From: Algoriphagus sp. PAP.12
GTDB taxonomy: Bacteria > Bacteroidota > Bacteroidia > Cytophagales > Cyclobacteriaceae
Assembly (NCBI RefSeq): GCF_026652115.1
Contig: NZ_JAPPSQ010000014.1
Span: 1 to 64,000, forward strand
Length of the DNA stretch: 64,000 nucleotides
Direction of reading: 5' to 3'
Shown here: one piece after another, positions 53,131-63,300 of the stretch
How positions within the stretch are numbered: the stretch's first letter is position 1
Layout of the letters: the number at the start of each line of letters is the position of its first letter
Made by a program: the position numbers and the translations under genes
Notes under the pieces: generated by a model
The model's input: the letters and a program-made list of their open reading frames with translations, nothing else
Databases searched by the model: none
What the model was told of the DNA's origin: nothing

Positions 53131-55014
53131 ATGGCTACAGCATCTGTTGCAACTCATGACGCAGCACACGATCATCACGATCATGAGCATCATGATAATT
53201 TTGTAACCAAGTACATCTTCAGTACTGACCATAAGATGATTGCTAAGCAATATCTTGTGTCAGGTATATTCTGGGCTGTTATTGGTGGTTTCCTTTCCAT
53301 TCTATTCAGATTGCAATTAGGTTTTCCTGATTTAAATCTTGAATTCCTTCGTCCTCTTTTGGGTGGCTGGATTGATGAAGCAGGGAAGTTAGATCCTACA
53401 TTCTACCTAGCTTTGGTTACAATGCACGGTACCATCATGGTATTCTTTGTATTGACAGCTGGTTTGTCTGGAACATTCTCAAATTTCTTGATTCCACTTC
53501 AAATTGGAGCAAGAGATATGGCATCTGGTTTTATGAACATGCTTTCTTACTGGTTATTCTTTATTTCCGGTGTTATCATGTTCATTTCTCTATTCATTAA
53601 AACTGGACCAGCTGGTGGAGGTTGGGTTGTTTACCCACCACTGTCTGCATTGGAACAAGCTATTCCAGGTTCAGGATTGGGTATGACTTTGTGGTTAGTA
53701 GCGATGACCTTCTTTATTGCTTCATCATTGATGGGAGGTATTAACTATATCACTACTGTAATCAATTTGAGAACAAAAGGAATGTCTTTCTCAAGACTTC
53801 CATTGACCATTTGGGCATTCTTCTTGACAGCTGTTATTGGTCTTTTGTCCTTCCCAGTGTTATTCTCTGCCGCTTTATTGTTGGTGTTCGACAGAAGCTT
53901 TGGTACTTCTTTCTACCTATCTGATATCTATATCGGGGGTGAGGCATTGCCAAATACAGGTGGTAGCCCAGTATTGTACCAGCACTTGTTCTGGTTCTTA
54001 GGTCACCCTGAAGTTTACATTGTATTGTTGCCTGCTTTGGGTATTACTTCAGAAGTAATTGCAACTAACTCAAGAAAGCCGATTTTCGGATATAAGGCGA
54101 TGATTATTTCCATGTTGGGAATCACCATCCTATCCTTTATCGTATGGGCACACCACATGTTCGTATCAGGTATGAACCCATTCTTGGGATCTATCTTCAT
54201 GTTCTTGACATTGATCATTGCGGTACCATCTGCAGTAAAAGTATTTAATTACCTAACTACTCTTTGGAGAGGTAACTTGATCTTTACTCCAGCCATGTTA
54301 TTCTCAATTGGTTTGGTGTCCTTCTTTATCTCTGGTGGTTTGACGGGTATTTTCCTAGGTAATTCTGCTATTGATATTCAGTTGCACGATACTTATTTCG
54401 TAGTAGCTCACTTCCACTTGGTAATGGGTTCTGCTTCCTTCTTCGGAATGCTTGCTGGTGTTTATCACTGGTTCCCTAAGATGTTTGGTAGAATGATGGA
54501 TGCTAGATTGGGTTACGTACACTTCTGGTTGACTTTCGTAGGAGTTTACATGGTATTCTTCCCGATGCACTACATTGGAATCGCAGGTTTTCCAAGAAGA
54601 TATTACTCTTGGACCAACTTTGAGTTCTCCAATATGTATACAGACTTGAACATGTTTGTATCTGCTGCAGCTATTATCACATTTGCATCTCAGTTCATCT
54701 TTGTATTCAACTTCTTTTACAGCATGTATCGTGGAAGAAAGGCGACTCAAAACCCTTGGAGATCCAACACTTTGGAGTGGACAACTCCAATCGAGCCTGG
54801 ACATGGAAACTGGCCTGGTGAAATTCCAACTGTTTACAGATGGCCTTATGACTATTCTAAGCCTGGTGCTGCAGAGGATTTCATCCCTCAAACTGTTCCA
54901 CTTTCGGCTACTCCTGAATCCAACTTGCCACATGAGCAAGAGCAGGTGAAGCTTGAAATGGAAATCATGAAGGAAGAATCTGAGGCGTTGGCTGCAAATG
55001 AATCCAAGCACTGA
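53131..55014 (+). CDS. coxA: Cytochrome c oxidase subunit I
   Basis: This 627-residue heme-copper oxidase core has about twelve helices. Heme a and a3 and CuB ligands are visible: MHGTIMVF (His ligand), HPEVYIVLLPALG near 292 with the His-Tyr pair, AHHMFVSGMNPF for the two CuB histidines, and HDTYFVVAHFHLVMG near the C-terminal half. It has a histidine-rich N-terminus (HDAAHDHHDHEHHD). It is an A-type oxidase reducing oxygen and pumping protons. The last 17 bases overlap ctaA. Confidence 0.97.
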   Translation: MATASVATHDAAHDHHDHEHHDNFVTKYIFSTDHKMIAKQYLVSGIFWAVIGGFLSILFRLQLGFPDLNLEFLRPLLGGWIDEAGKLDPTFYLALVTMHGTIMVFFVLTAGLSGTFSNFLIPLQIGARDMASGFMNMLSYWLFFISGVIMFISLFIKTGPAGGGWVVYPPLSALEQAIPGSGLGMTLWLVAMTFFIASSLMGGINYITTVINLRTKGMSFSRLPLTIWAFFLTAVIGLLSFPVLFSAALLLVFDRSFGTSFYLSDIYIGGEALPNTGGSPVLYQHLFWFLGHPEVYIVLLPALGITSEVIATNSRKPIFGYKAMIISMLGITILSFIVWAHHMFVSGMNPFLGSIFMFLTLIIAVPSAVKVFNYLTTLWRGNLIFTPAMLFSIGLVSFFISGGLTGIFLGNSAIDIQLHDTYFVVAHFHLVMGSASFFGMLAGVYHWFPKMFGRMMDARLGYVHFWLTFVGVYMVFFPMHYIGIAGFPRRYYSWTNFEFSNMYTDLNMFVSAAAIITFASQFIFVFNFFYSMYRGRKATQNPWRSNTLEWTTPIEPGHGNWPGEIPTVYRWPYDYSKPGAAEDFIPQTVPLSATPESNLPHEQEQVKLEMEIMKEESEALAANESKH

Positions 55015-56074
55015 AAATAAAATCAACAGCTTTCGCCGTGCAAGTTTAATCACGGTGATCGCTGTTTATTTCCTCATTTTAGTTGGAGGGATTGTACGAA
55101 GTACCGGTTCCGGTATGGGTTGCCCAGATTGGCCTAAATGTTTTGGGAGCGTAGTTCCCCCAACTAGTGTTGATCAGCTTCCTTCAGACTATCAGGAAAT
55201 ATATCTTCAAAAAAGAATAGCTAAAAACGAAAGGTTTGTAGCTACACTTGAAAATTTGGGATTTGATGATCTGGCTTACCAAATAGCTAACGACAAATCC
55301 ATCTTGATCGAAGAAGAGTTTAATCCAGTGAAGACTTGGATTGAATATCTAAATCGATTGGTAGGTGTTGCTATAGGTTTGCTTATAATCTGGACTGTAT
55401 GGAAGTCATTTCCTCTTTGGAAAGTTGATCCATTGATTCCGATTTTATCCATTGCATCCTTGTTCTTGGTTCTGTTCCAAGGATGGATTGGCTCTTTGGT
55501 AGTTTCTACGAATCTGCTGCATTGGATGATCACATTTCATATGATATTGGCCTTAGTTCAGGTTGGATTGCTTCTTTATATTATACATAGAGCAGTTAAT
55601 CTAATTCGAATAAAGGCTGATCTATTTGAAGTGCCTTCCAAACTTCGCTGGGTTTTAATCATTGGACTAATTTTGATGTTGGTTCAAGTAGTTTTAGGAA
55701 CTCAGGTAAGGGAAGAATTGGATCAAATCGCATTTTCTCTAGGTAATTTGTTAAGAGATGAATGGATTAGCAAAACAGGTATTGTTTTCTTAATTCACCG
55801 TTCTTTCTCCTTGGTATTACTTGGAATTCATTTGTTGTATTTCTTCTGGGCATTTAAATACACCCGAAGGAAATCACAAATTAACCTTTGGTCTCAGGTA
55901 TTGATTGGATTGATCATACTGGAAATTGCTTCTGGAATAGGCTTGTCTTATTTCGGTATTCCAGCCTTCCTACAGCCTGTACACCTGTTGCTTGGTTCAT
56001 TGATTGTCGGAGTTCAGTTTATTCTGTTGATGCAATTAAGGGATCATGTAGAAATTAAGTTAAAAACAAATTGA
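54998..56074 (+). CDS. ctaA: Heme A synthase (COX15/CtaA)
   Basis: This 358-residue membrane protein has the CtaA/Cox15 pattern: a first helix with LVGGIVRSTGSGMGCPDWPKCFG, conserved histidines in LLHWMITFHMILA and FLIHRSFSLVLLGIH, and VQVVLGTQVREELD. It oxidises the heme O methyl group to give heme A. The start overlaps coxA, and its stop overlaps ctaB by four bases (ATGA). Synthesis of the oxidase core and its heme is thus translationally coupled. Confidence 0.95.
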   Translation: MNPSTENKINSFRRASLITVIAVYFLILVGGIVRSTGSGMGCPDWPKCFGSVVPPTSVDQLPSDYQEIYLQKRIAKNERFVATLENLGFDDLAYQIANDKSILIEEEFNPVKTWIEYLNRLVGVAIGLLIIWTVWKSFPLWKVDPLIPILSIASLFLVLFQGWIGSLVVSTNLLHWMITFHMILALVQVGLLLYIIHRAVNLIRIKADLFEVPSKLRWVLIIGLILMLVQVVLGTQVREELDQIAFSLGNLLRDEWISKTGIVFLIHRSFSLVLLGIHLLYFFWAFKYTRRKSQINLWSQVLIGLIILEIASGIGLSYFGIPAFLQPVHLLLGSLIVGVQFILLMQLRDHVEIKLKTN

Positions 56075-56982
56075 TGATGAGGACAGTTGGTGTAACTGAC
56101 CAATCTTTGTACGAGGCTTTTGTTAGCCGAATCAGGGCATATTCTGACTTGCTTAAACTCAGATTATCTGCTTTGGTTACTTTCTCTGCCGTATTTGGCT
56201 ATATCTTAGGAGACAGAGGTGCCAGCTTTGGTTGGACTGGTTTCTTGGGATTAGCATTAGGTGGATTCTTGATTTCTGGCGCTTCTGGCGCTGCGAATGA
56301 GATCATGGAGAGAGACCTTGACAAATTGATGAAGAGAACTCAAAATAGACCTCTTCCCCTTCAAATCATTTCATTAAAAGAAGCTTATTGGTTTACAGTA
56401 ATCGTGGCGATTGTAGGTGTATTTCTACTTTGGGCTTTTACTAATCCTTTGACCACTTGGTTGGGGATTTTAAGTATGGTCTTGTATGTATTCGCTTACA
56501 CTCCATTGAAAAGAGTAGGTCCAATTGCTGTATTCGTTGGAGCGATTCCTGGTGCGATGCCTCCTTTGTTAGGATGGACTGCTGCAACAGGAGCAATTAC
56601 ATATGAAGCCTTAATTATTTTTGGTATTCAGTTTATCTGGCAGTTTCCTCATTTCTGGGCAATAGCTTGGGTGAGTGATGAGGATTACAAAAAAGCTGGT
56701 TTTAAACTGTTGCCAAGTGGTGGAGGTCAAGATTTGAATACGGCTATTCAGATCATGATTTACACCCTATTTCTTTTGCCATTGGGCTTGTTGCCAAGTT
56801 ATTTTGGTTTGACGGGTCTCAATTCTGGTATTGTAGCTACTATTTGTGGTGTGTTATTTTTGGCACAAACATTTTCTTTGATGAGAGATTGTTCCAGAAA
56901 GTCTGCACTGAAGATCATGTTTGGTTCATTTCTTTATTTACCAATTGTCCAAATCGCGTATTTACTGGATAAAATGCCTTAA
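56071..56982 (+). CDS. ctaB: Protoheme IX farnesyltransferase (heme O synthase)
   Basis: This 303-residue UbiA-family prenyltransferase has the first aspartate-rich motif region in GASGAANEIMERDLDKLMKRTQNRPLP and the second in DEDYKKAGFKLLPS. About eight helices are predicted. It farnesylates heme B to heme O, the substrate for CtaA encoded just upstream. It overlaps ctaA by four bases and abuts the next gene (0-base gap). Confidence 0.96.
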   Translation: MMMRTVGVTDQSLYEAFVSRIRAYSDLLKLRLSALVTFSAVFGYILGDRGASFGWTGFLGLALGGFLISGASGAANEIMERDLDKLMKRTQNRPLPLQIISLKEAYWFTVIVAIVGVFLLWAFTNPLTTWLGILSMVLYVFAYTPLKRVGPIAVFVGAIPGAMPPLLGWTAATGAITYEALIIFGIQFIWQFPHFWAIAWVSDEDYKKAGFKLLPSGGGQDLNTAIQIMIYTLFLLPLGLLPSYFGLTGLNSGIVATICGVLFLAQTFSLMRDCSRKSALKIMFGSFLYLPIVQIAYLLDKMP

Positions 56983-57567
56983 ATGATGGAAAAAGAACTT
57001 CAATATGTAGACTTAGTTGAGCAACCAATTGCAATGCATCCAAAGAAATTTGCGATGTGGTTGTTCATGGTTACTGTGGTGATGATTTTTGCTGCTTTGA
57101 CCAGTGCTTATATCGTAAGACAAGCTGAAGGAAACTGGCTGGATTATGAATTACCTGGAATTTTCTGGGTTACTTCCGGAATAGTAGTTTTGAGTTCAAT
57201 TTGTTTACAATGGGCTTATTATTCTGCTAAAAAGGATAATTTGGCTCAATTAAGAATTGGAATGGTAGCGGCGGTAGTATTGGGTATTGCCTTTTTGGTA
57301 GGCCAATGGTATAGCTGGGTAGCTCTTGTAGATCGTGAAGTGTTCTTTGTAGGTAACCCTGCTGGTTCATTTCTTTATGTTTTTACTGGATTACATGCCG
57401 CACACCTAATCAGTGGTGTGATATTTCTGATTATTGTATTAATTTCGACCTTTAGATATAAGGTCCATTCTCAATCAATGACCGCGATGGAAATGGCTAC
57501 TACTTATTGGCATTTTCTGGGTGGGTTATGGATTTATCTATTCATGTTTTTGCTTTTGAATCATTAA
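56983..57567 (+). CDS. Cytochrome c oxidase subunit III (shorter copy)
   Basis: This 194-residue protein has five to six helices and subunit III motifs (HPKKFAMWLFMVTVVMIFAALTSAYIVRQAEGNW, LHAAHLISGVIFLIIVLI, MATTYWHFLGGLWIYLFMFLLLNH). It sits beside a longer second subunit III gene. Two such genes next to each other are common in Bacteroidota oxidase operons. Their separate contributions are unknown. The terminal YWHFLGGLWI helix is conserved in both. Confidence 0.92.
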   Translation: MMEKELQYVDLVEQPIAMHPKKFAMWLFMVTVVMIFAALTSAYIVRQAEGNWLDYELPGIFWVTSGIVVLSSICLQWAYYSAKKDNLAQLRIGMVAAVVLGIAFLVGQWYSWVALVDREVFFVGNPAGSFLYVFTGLHAAHLISGVIFLIIVLISTFRYKVHSQSMTAMEMATTYWHFLGGLWIYLFMFLLLNH

Positions 57568-57593
57568 ATTAACCTGGTACTAATAAATAAATT

Positions 57594-58370
57594 ATGTCTG
57601 CGCATTCTACTGCTATAGGAGTAAGCTCAAAAAGAGGCGTTTGGGGAGGTGGTAACGAACCTCTAAAAGCCAGCTATGGAAAACTGATGATGTGGTTTTT
57701 CTTGCTCTCCGACATCTTTACTTTTGCTGCATTTTTGATCACATATTTGTCGATCAGACTCAGCTATCCTGCTTACGAGGGTCCTATGGACGCTTTTGTT
57801 GGCTCTAATGAATACTGGCCAATTCCTGAATTGGTTTTTGACGCAGTACCTTTCTTGCATGGTGTACATGCTCCATTGGTATTCGTTGGTATCATGACTT
57901 TTATCTTGATTTCTTCTTCAGTGACTATGGTATTGGCAGTAGAAGCCGGTCATAGAAATGATAGAAATGATGTAGTAAAATGGATGCTTTGGACAATCCT
58001 TGGTGGTGCTACTTTCTTAGGTTGTCAAGCTTGGGAATGGTCTCACTTTATCCATGGTTCTGATGCTGGTTCTATTATGACTTTTGTCAATGGACTTGGC
58101 CAAAACGTTACAGAGACAGTTCATGGTGCAAACTTGATGGTCAATGAATACGGCCCAGCAAGTTTTGCCAACTTATTCTTCTTCATCACTGGTTTTCACG
58201 GATTCCACGTTACAATCGGTGTTTGTCTTCTTTTCCTTTGTTTCTACCAAGCAGCTGTAGGGATTTATGACCAAAGAGGACATTATGAGATGGTTGAGAA
58301 AATCGGATTATACTGGCACTTTGTTGACTTGGTATGGGTATTCGTTTTCACCTTGTTCTACTTGATCTAA
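57594..58370 (+). CDS. coxC: Cytochrome c oxidase subunit III (longer copy)
   Basis: This 258-residue protein has subunit III features: YGKLMMWFFLLSDIFTFAAFLITYLSIR, then GCQAWEWSHFIH, FFFITGFHGFHVTIGVCLLFLCF and a closing YWHFVDLVWVFVFTLFYLI. It has about six helices and a longer periplasmic loop after the first. It stabilises the proton channel of subunit I in other oxidases. It is 26 bases after the shorter copy and 19 before subunit IV. Confidence 0.95.
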   Translation: MSAHSTAIGVSSKRGVWGGGNEPLKASYGKLMMWFFLLSDIFTFAAFLITYLSIRLSYPAYEGPMDAFVGSNEYWPIPELVFDAVPFLHGVHAPLVFVGIMTFILISSSVTMVLAVEAGHRNDRNDVVKWMLWTILGGATFLGCQAWEWSHFIHGSDAGSIMTFVNGLGQNVTETVHGANLMVNEYGPASFANLFFFITGFHGFHVTIGVCLLFLCFYQAAVGIYDQRGHYEMVEKIGLYWHFVDLVWVFVFTLFYLI

Positions 58371-58389
58371 GAAAATAAAAAATAGCAAT

Positions 58390-58719
58390 ATGGAAATTCA
58401 GGAAAATAAATCAACTCTTGAGGTAACCCCAAGAAATGATGCCAAGGTCAAAAAGATCTGGATTACTGCAGGTATTCTTTTGGCTATCACTGTTGCAGAA
58501 TTTATCATGGCTTTCACCATGCCAAGAGGATTGTTGCTTTATGCATTGTTCATCATCTTGACAGTATGGAAAGCGAAATACATCATGATGGAGTTTATGC
58601 ACCTAGGTGATGAAGTGAAGCCTTTATTCTATTCTATCATTGTTCCATTGATTTTCTTGGTTTGGTTGCTGATTGCTTTGGCAAAAGAAGGAACCGAGAT
58701 ATTTATGATGCGTTGGTAG
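58390..58719 (+). CDS. Cytochrome c oxidase subunit IV family protein
   Basis: This 109-residue protein has three predicted helices, ending the main operon. It resembles the short CtaF/subunit IV-like proteins of bacterial aa3/caa3 oxidases, with KIWITAGILLAITVAEFIMAF, LLYALFIILTVWKAKYIMMEFMHLGDE and a last hydrophobic helix. It has no cofactor and is a structural subunit. A strong terminator follows. Confidence 0.88.
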   Translation: MEIQENKSTLEVTPRNDAKVKKIWITAGILLAITVAEFIMAFTMPRGLLLYALFIILTVWKAKYIMMEFMHLGDEVKPLFYSIIVPLIFLVWLLIALAKEGTEIFMMRW

Positions 58720-58740
58720 GCATTTAAATAAAAACTTAAA

Positions 58741-58780
58741 AAAAGTAGGTTGGAGTGTGACACTTCAACCTACTTTTTTG
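58741..58780 (+). terminator. Terminator after the oxidase operon
   Basis: AAAAGTAGGTTG and CAACCTACTTTTTT form a long stem around GAGTGTGACACTT. It separates the structural genes from the assembly genes only 14 bases downstream, so some read-through is likely to be needed unless a separate promoter lies inside. Confidence 0.85.
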
Positions 58781-58793
58781 TTAAGAGTAAGCT

Positions 58794-59462
58794 ATGAGAG
58801 GATTAAGAATATTACAGGGTTTTGTATTGGTATGTGTTTTATTGATACCGGTATTGATCTTTATGTTCCTTAGAGGGTTTGGAGAGAATCATTATGACTT
58901 GCCTATTTTCTATCAAAATGGAGTTGATAACCCTTTTAAGGAATGCAATTTTGAGGATAGTACGCAACATTATATTCCTGAATTTGCTTTTACTAATCAA
59001 GAGGGAAAAACTATCGGGAGAAAAGATATGGAAGGAAAAATCACTATCGTTGATTTCTTCTTTACCTCTTGTCCTAGTATTTGCCCTGTGATGTCCAAGG
59101 AAATGGAAAGGGTCAATGACATGTTCCGTAATAATCCTGAGGTGCAAATATTGTCGATCAGTATCGATCCTGAATACGATACTCCAGAGATTCTTCAGGA
59201 ATATGCGGATGAGCATCATGCCACTCCAGGTAAATGGCATTTCCTTTCTGGATCAAAATTGGAAACCTATGAATTGGCCCGTTGTGGCTTCATCCTTCCT
59301 ACTGTAGATGGGTTGGGGAATCCAGATGATTTCATCCATAGTGATAAATTCACTTTGGTTGATGATCAAGGTAGGATTAGAGGCTATTACAGTGGTACCA
59401 ATAGAGAGGATGTAGATCTTCTGATGTTGGAAACAAAAGTCTTATTGCATGGAAACAAATAA
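58794..59462 (+). CDS. sco: SCO1/SenC-family copper chaperone
   Basis: This 222-residue protein has one N-terminal membrane anchor (about 7-24) and a thioredoxin-like periplasmic domain. The copper-binding CxxxC is in FFTSCPSICPVMSKEM and the distal histidine in DFIHSDKFTLVDDQGRIRGYYSGT. It loads copper into the CuA site of subunit II. It comes right after the oxidase terminator and overlaps the next gene by 14 bases. Confidence 0.95.
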   Translation: MRGLRILQGFVLVCVLLIPVLIFMFLRGFGENHYDLPIFYQNGVDNPFKECNFEDSTQHYIPEFAFTNQEGKTIGRKDMEGKITIVDFFFTSCPSICPVMSKEMERVNDMFRNNPEVQILSISIDPEYDTPEILQEYADEHHATPGKWHFLSGSKLETYELARCGFILPTVDGLGNPDDFIHSDKFTLVDDQGRIRGYYSGTNREDVDLLMLETKVLLHGNK

Positions 59463-60000
59463 TTCTATGCTTCAGAATGAAGCGAAAGTAAAAAACTGGA
59501 TCATTGCTATTTCTATTATTATTCCAGTGGCAGTGGCTGTTCTTTTGTTCATGCCACAGAAAGTAGATGTTGGAGCCGAATGGGTTTATTTTCTACCTCA
59601 TTTGAATGCAGTAATTAATTCAGCAGCAAGTTTGGCCTTGATCTTGGGATTGATTTTTGTAAAAAATAAAAAATACAATTACCATGGAGCTACCATGAGT
59701 GTAGCCTTTGGTTTAGGAGCTATTTTCTTAGTTTCATATGTGATTTATCATGGAGCTGCAGAAAGTACATCTTTTGGAGGAGAGGGTACAATAAGGACAG
59801 TTTATTACTTTCTTTTGATTACTCACATAGTGTTGGCAGCAGTGGCTTTATTTCCGATTTTGTTTGCTTATTATTATGGGTACACCAATCAGAGGGATAA
59901 ACACAGAAAAGTAGTTAAATTTGCATATCCGATTTGGTTATACGTTTCTGTGACTGGAGTGATTGTTTACTTGATGATCAGTCCATATTATACACACTGA
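59449..60000 (+). CDS. DUF420 (CtaM/YozB-like) oxidase assembly membrane protein
   Basis: This 183-residue membrane protein has five helices with histidines near them (YFLPHLNAVINSAASLALILG, YNYHGATMSVAFGLGAIFLVSYVIYHGAAES, YFLLITHIVLAAVALFPI). The DUF420 family includes CtaM/YozB, needed for aa3/caa3 oxidase activity in Firmicutes. Its role here is inferred from that family and from its place after sco. It overlaps sco by 14 bases. The earliest ATG is used. Confidence 0.85.
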   Translation: METNNSMLQNEAKVKNWIIAISIIIPVAVAVLLFMPQKVDVGAEWVYFLPHLNAVINSAASLALILGLIFVKNKKYNYHGATMSVAFGLGAIFLVSYVIYHGAAESTSFGGEGTIRTVYYFLLITHIVLAAVALFPILFAYYYGYTNQRDKHRKVVKFAYPIWLYVSVTGVIVYLMISPYYTH

Positions 60001-60033
60001 TAGCCTTTTCTTTCCATTCAAAATGGATCAAGC

Positions 60034-60285
60034 ATGAAAAGAATTAAATATTTATTTCTGACCTTCCTTTTATTTGTTGTAGTCCAACTGCCTACGATGG
60101 CTCAATGTGCAATGTGCCGTGCATCTGTTGAGAACAATGTGAGTAATGGAGATACAAGTATTGGTGCTGGTTTGAATGCAGGAATCTTGTATTTGTTTGT
60201 GATGCCTTATTTAATTGCTACTGTAATTGGCGTTTTATGGTATAGAGCAGCTAAGAAAAGGAAATCAAAATTGATGGTTCGATAG
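60034..60285 (+). CDS. Small CxxC membrane protein, unknown
   Basis: This 83-residue protein has a signal-like first helix ending at PTMAQ (about 23), then a CAMCRASVENN segment and a second helix (about 49-68) with a basic tail AKKRKSKLMVR. The two cysteines would face the periplasm and could bind copper or heme or form a disulfide. It follows the Sco and CtaM-like genes by 34 bases, so a minor role in oxidase assembly is plausible. The family has no name I know. Confidence 0.65.
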   Translation: MKRIKYLFLTFLLFVVVQLPTMAQCAMCRASVENNVSNGDTSIGAGLNAGILYLFVMPYLIATVIGVLWYRAAKKRKSKLMVR

Positions 60286-60294
60286 CTATTATGA

Positions 60295-60327
60295 AGCAAA
60301 GTTTGATCTAGGACTTTGCTTTTTTTA
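60295..60327 (+). terminator. Terminator after the assembly genes
   Basis: AGCAAAGT and ACTTTGCT pair around TTGATCTAGG, with a T run. It separates the assembly genes from the kinase gene 13 bases on. Confidence 0.8.
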
Positions 60328-60339
60328 TTTTTAAGCCAA

Positions 60340-63300
60340 ATGAGCCATGAATTAAGAAGGCTGATCATCCTTGTCAGCGGATTTTCACTCCTTGGAGTTT
60401 TAATATTGAATTTCTTTTTCTTTCAGGAGAGTGAAGAGGAAGGATTCTTTTCTGCTCTTCAAGAGGAAGTTCATGAAATTGACCGAGAATTTGATGAAGA
60501 CTTCATCCAAATTTTAATGGCGATTGGGCCTGATCAGGATTTTTCTTTTGAGCAAGTCAGCGTTCAGTCCAGACATCCATTTTTTATTCTAAGCCCAGAG
60601 AAAAAGCTTCTTTTTTGGTCAGATTTTACAGTCTCCTTGGATTTTGATCAAGTGGATGAATCAAAAGAGTATCAATTACTTTTTGATCCATATGGAAGTT
60701 ATTTGTTGAAAAACAGAAGGGTCAGTAAAAATGGAAGTTCTTATATAGTTGTCCATGCATTTCGACTCATTTGGCCAGGATCGATTCAAAATGATTATTT
60801 AGTAACCGGAGCAAACTCTAGACTTTTTGGCAATTCGAATTTTGAACTCAAACAAGTTGGAGAGGATGCTGATTATACAATTTCCAATTTGGCAGGTATC
60901 CCCATGTTTGGGATCGATTTTGAAATTGGATATCAGCCGGCGGGAAGAGTGGGAAATCCTGCTATTTTAATATTCTTCATTTCTATTTTCCTTCTGTATT
61001 TCCTATTGAGCTCTGGGTTTGTGCTTAATAGATGGAAAAAAGGTAGAAGATGGCAAGCTATAGGGTACGGGATTCTTGTAGTATTGGCATTCCGACTCGT
61101 GATGCTTGTTTTGGGTTTTCCTGGGGCTTATTTCAATTTCTCTCTTTTTGATCCCACCAACTATGCGGCTTCATGGTTCAATCCTAGTTTAGGTGATTTA
61201 TTATTGAATACCATTTTTGGAGTTGCAGTTGCTGGAATGGTCTTGTATCAATTGGCTTCTCCTCAAACACACCACAAGATAAAAGTACTAGCAACTAAAA
61301 ATGAGCAAAGGATATTTTTTGTAATCGCCTTTGTTCTAGTTTCTCTTGGCTTTTATTTGATTTGGGTTCTTCCTGAGGATTTGATTCAAAACTCTCAGTG
61401 GCCATTGGACATTGAGGCAATACCAACATTCGGTTGGTTTGAAGGACTAAGTTTCTTGATTATTTTTCTTTGGGCTGCAGTTTACGTTTTGTTTTCCATT
61501 ACACTCACAAGTCTTTTAGTAGAGCTGAACAATTCCCAAAAAGACAATTTTCAAGATTTACTGATTTTAGGAATTCCAGTAGGAATAATTTTGACATATA
61601 TGTCCACTTGGCTCGGTATTGCCTGGCTGGTGCAATTGATTTTTCAGTTTTCTGCGATCAGATTCAAATTGTTTAGAAATATCTTCAGGTTAGGACTGAA
61701 TACATTCCTTACATTTTTCTATGCTGGCTTAATTGTGGCAATTATTGCCGGTATTAGTACTTTTCAAACAGAAAGAGTCCAGTTAAATCAATCCAAAATC
61801 AGGTTTGCCAATCAAAATTTGATTGAAAGTGATGTAATGACAGAATTCTTCTTGGGAGAAATTTTCACACGAGTGAAAAACGATCTTTTCATCCAAAACC
61901 GTTTGGGAGATCCACTACTTTCAAAAGAACCCATAGAGGCAAAAATCAGAAGAATTTATCTGGATAATTACTTTGACCAGTTTGAAGTCAAGGTTAGAAT
62001 TTTCTCTCCAAATGGTCAAAGTCTTGTCAATACTCCGGATGATAGATCTTTGAAAACGCTAAGAGATACTTATATCAAGTCGGATTATGTAACAAGTTTG
62101 AAGGACCTCTATTTTATCCGAGGGACTGAAGGTAACGTTGGGAATCAATTTATCGCATTCATTCCGATTATGAGAGATTCCAATAATTTGGGGACCCTGT
62201 ATTTGGAGTTGAAGCAATTGCGGGTTCAGCCAGGATCTGTTTACCCTAAACTTCTACTGGATAAAAAGTATAGCGAAAAGCTTGATCCTACTCGGTATGA
62301 CTATGCCATTTTCAAGCAAGGCGAGTTGATCAGGAATATTGGTTCTTTCAATTATACCAATTCTTTACTTATTGAGCGTCTAGGTGAATCGAAGTTATTA
62401 ACTACAGGGATTCATTCCAATGGCTACCATCATTTAGGAATTGCAAATGGGGATGAATTGATTGTGGTTTCATCTCAGAATAAGCCATTCTCTTATTTCT
62501 TCGGAAATATCTCGCTTTACTTCGTGATTTTCGTCTTTCTGACCTTCTTCACGATTCTGATTCACTCTCTGTTCAAAGGGTATAAAACTTTTGAATTCAA
62601 CTATTCCACCAAACTTCAGCTATATCTGAATTTTGCTTTTTTCTTCCCGATTATCATCATTTCTATCATTACAGTTGGGCTTTTGGCTAATAGTTACCGA
62701 GAGGATTTGGATAGACAGTATATCCAGAAGGCAACTTTGATCAGAGGTAATTTGGCAAGTTTTCTTGGGGATAGGACACCCGATGAAGTCGATCAAGACC
62801 AACTTAATGAAGAAGTGGTCACCTTGGCAAATACCATTGCTGCTGATATTCATTTGTATGATATAAATGGGGATCTTGAATCCACGAATCGGCCGAATAT
62901 TTTCGATAAAAAGCTTTTGGCTCCAAGGATTAATCCTCAAGCGATTTCAGAGATAATAGAGCAAAATCAGGTTCAGTTTGTGGCTGAAGAAGAAATTGGA
63001 AAGCTAAGATACAAATCCGTTTACCTGGCAATTCCTTTTAGTTCCAGTCAGGGTACTTCAGCAATCGTGAGTGTGCCTTTCTTTGAGTCGGAAACGGAAT
63101 TGAATACTTTGATCGCTGATGTGTTAAGCAATATTTTCAATGCATTTGTCATCATATTTATCCTTTTTTTGATCGTTTCATTTTTTGTGTCCAAAAACCT
63201 GACTTTCCCTTTCCGTTTGTTGACTCAAAAGCTGAAGACAACCAATCTAGAAAATAATGAACCCATGCATTGGGATTCAAAAGATGAGATCGGATTGCTG

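Noticed and set aside
54355-55053. Long minus-strand frame opposite coxA
   Set aside because: It mirrors codon-biased sense coding. The protein has no recognisable features and coxA is certain.
61470-61676. Short rightward frame inside the kinase gene
   Set aside because: It lies in another frame of a continuous coding region and has no features.
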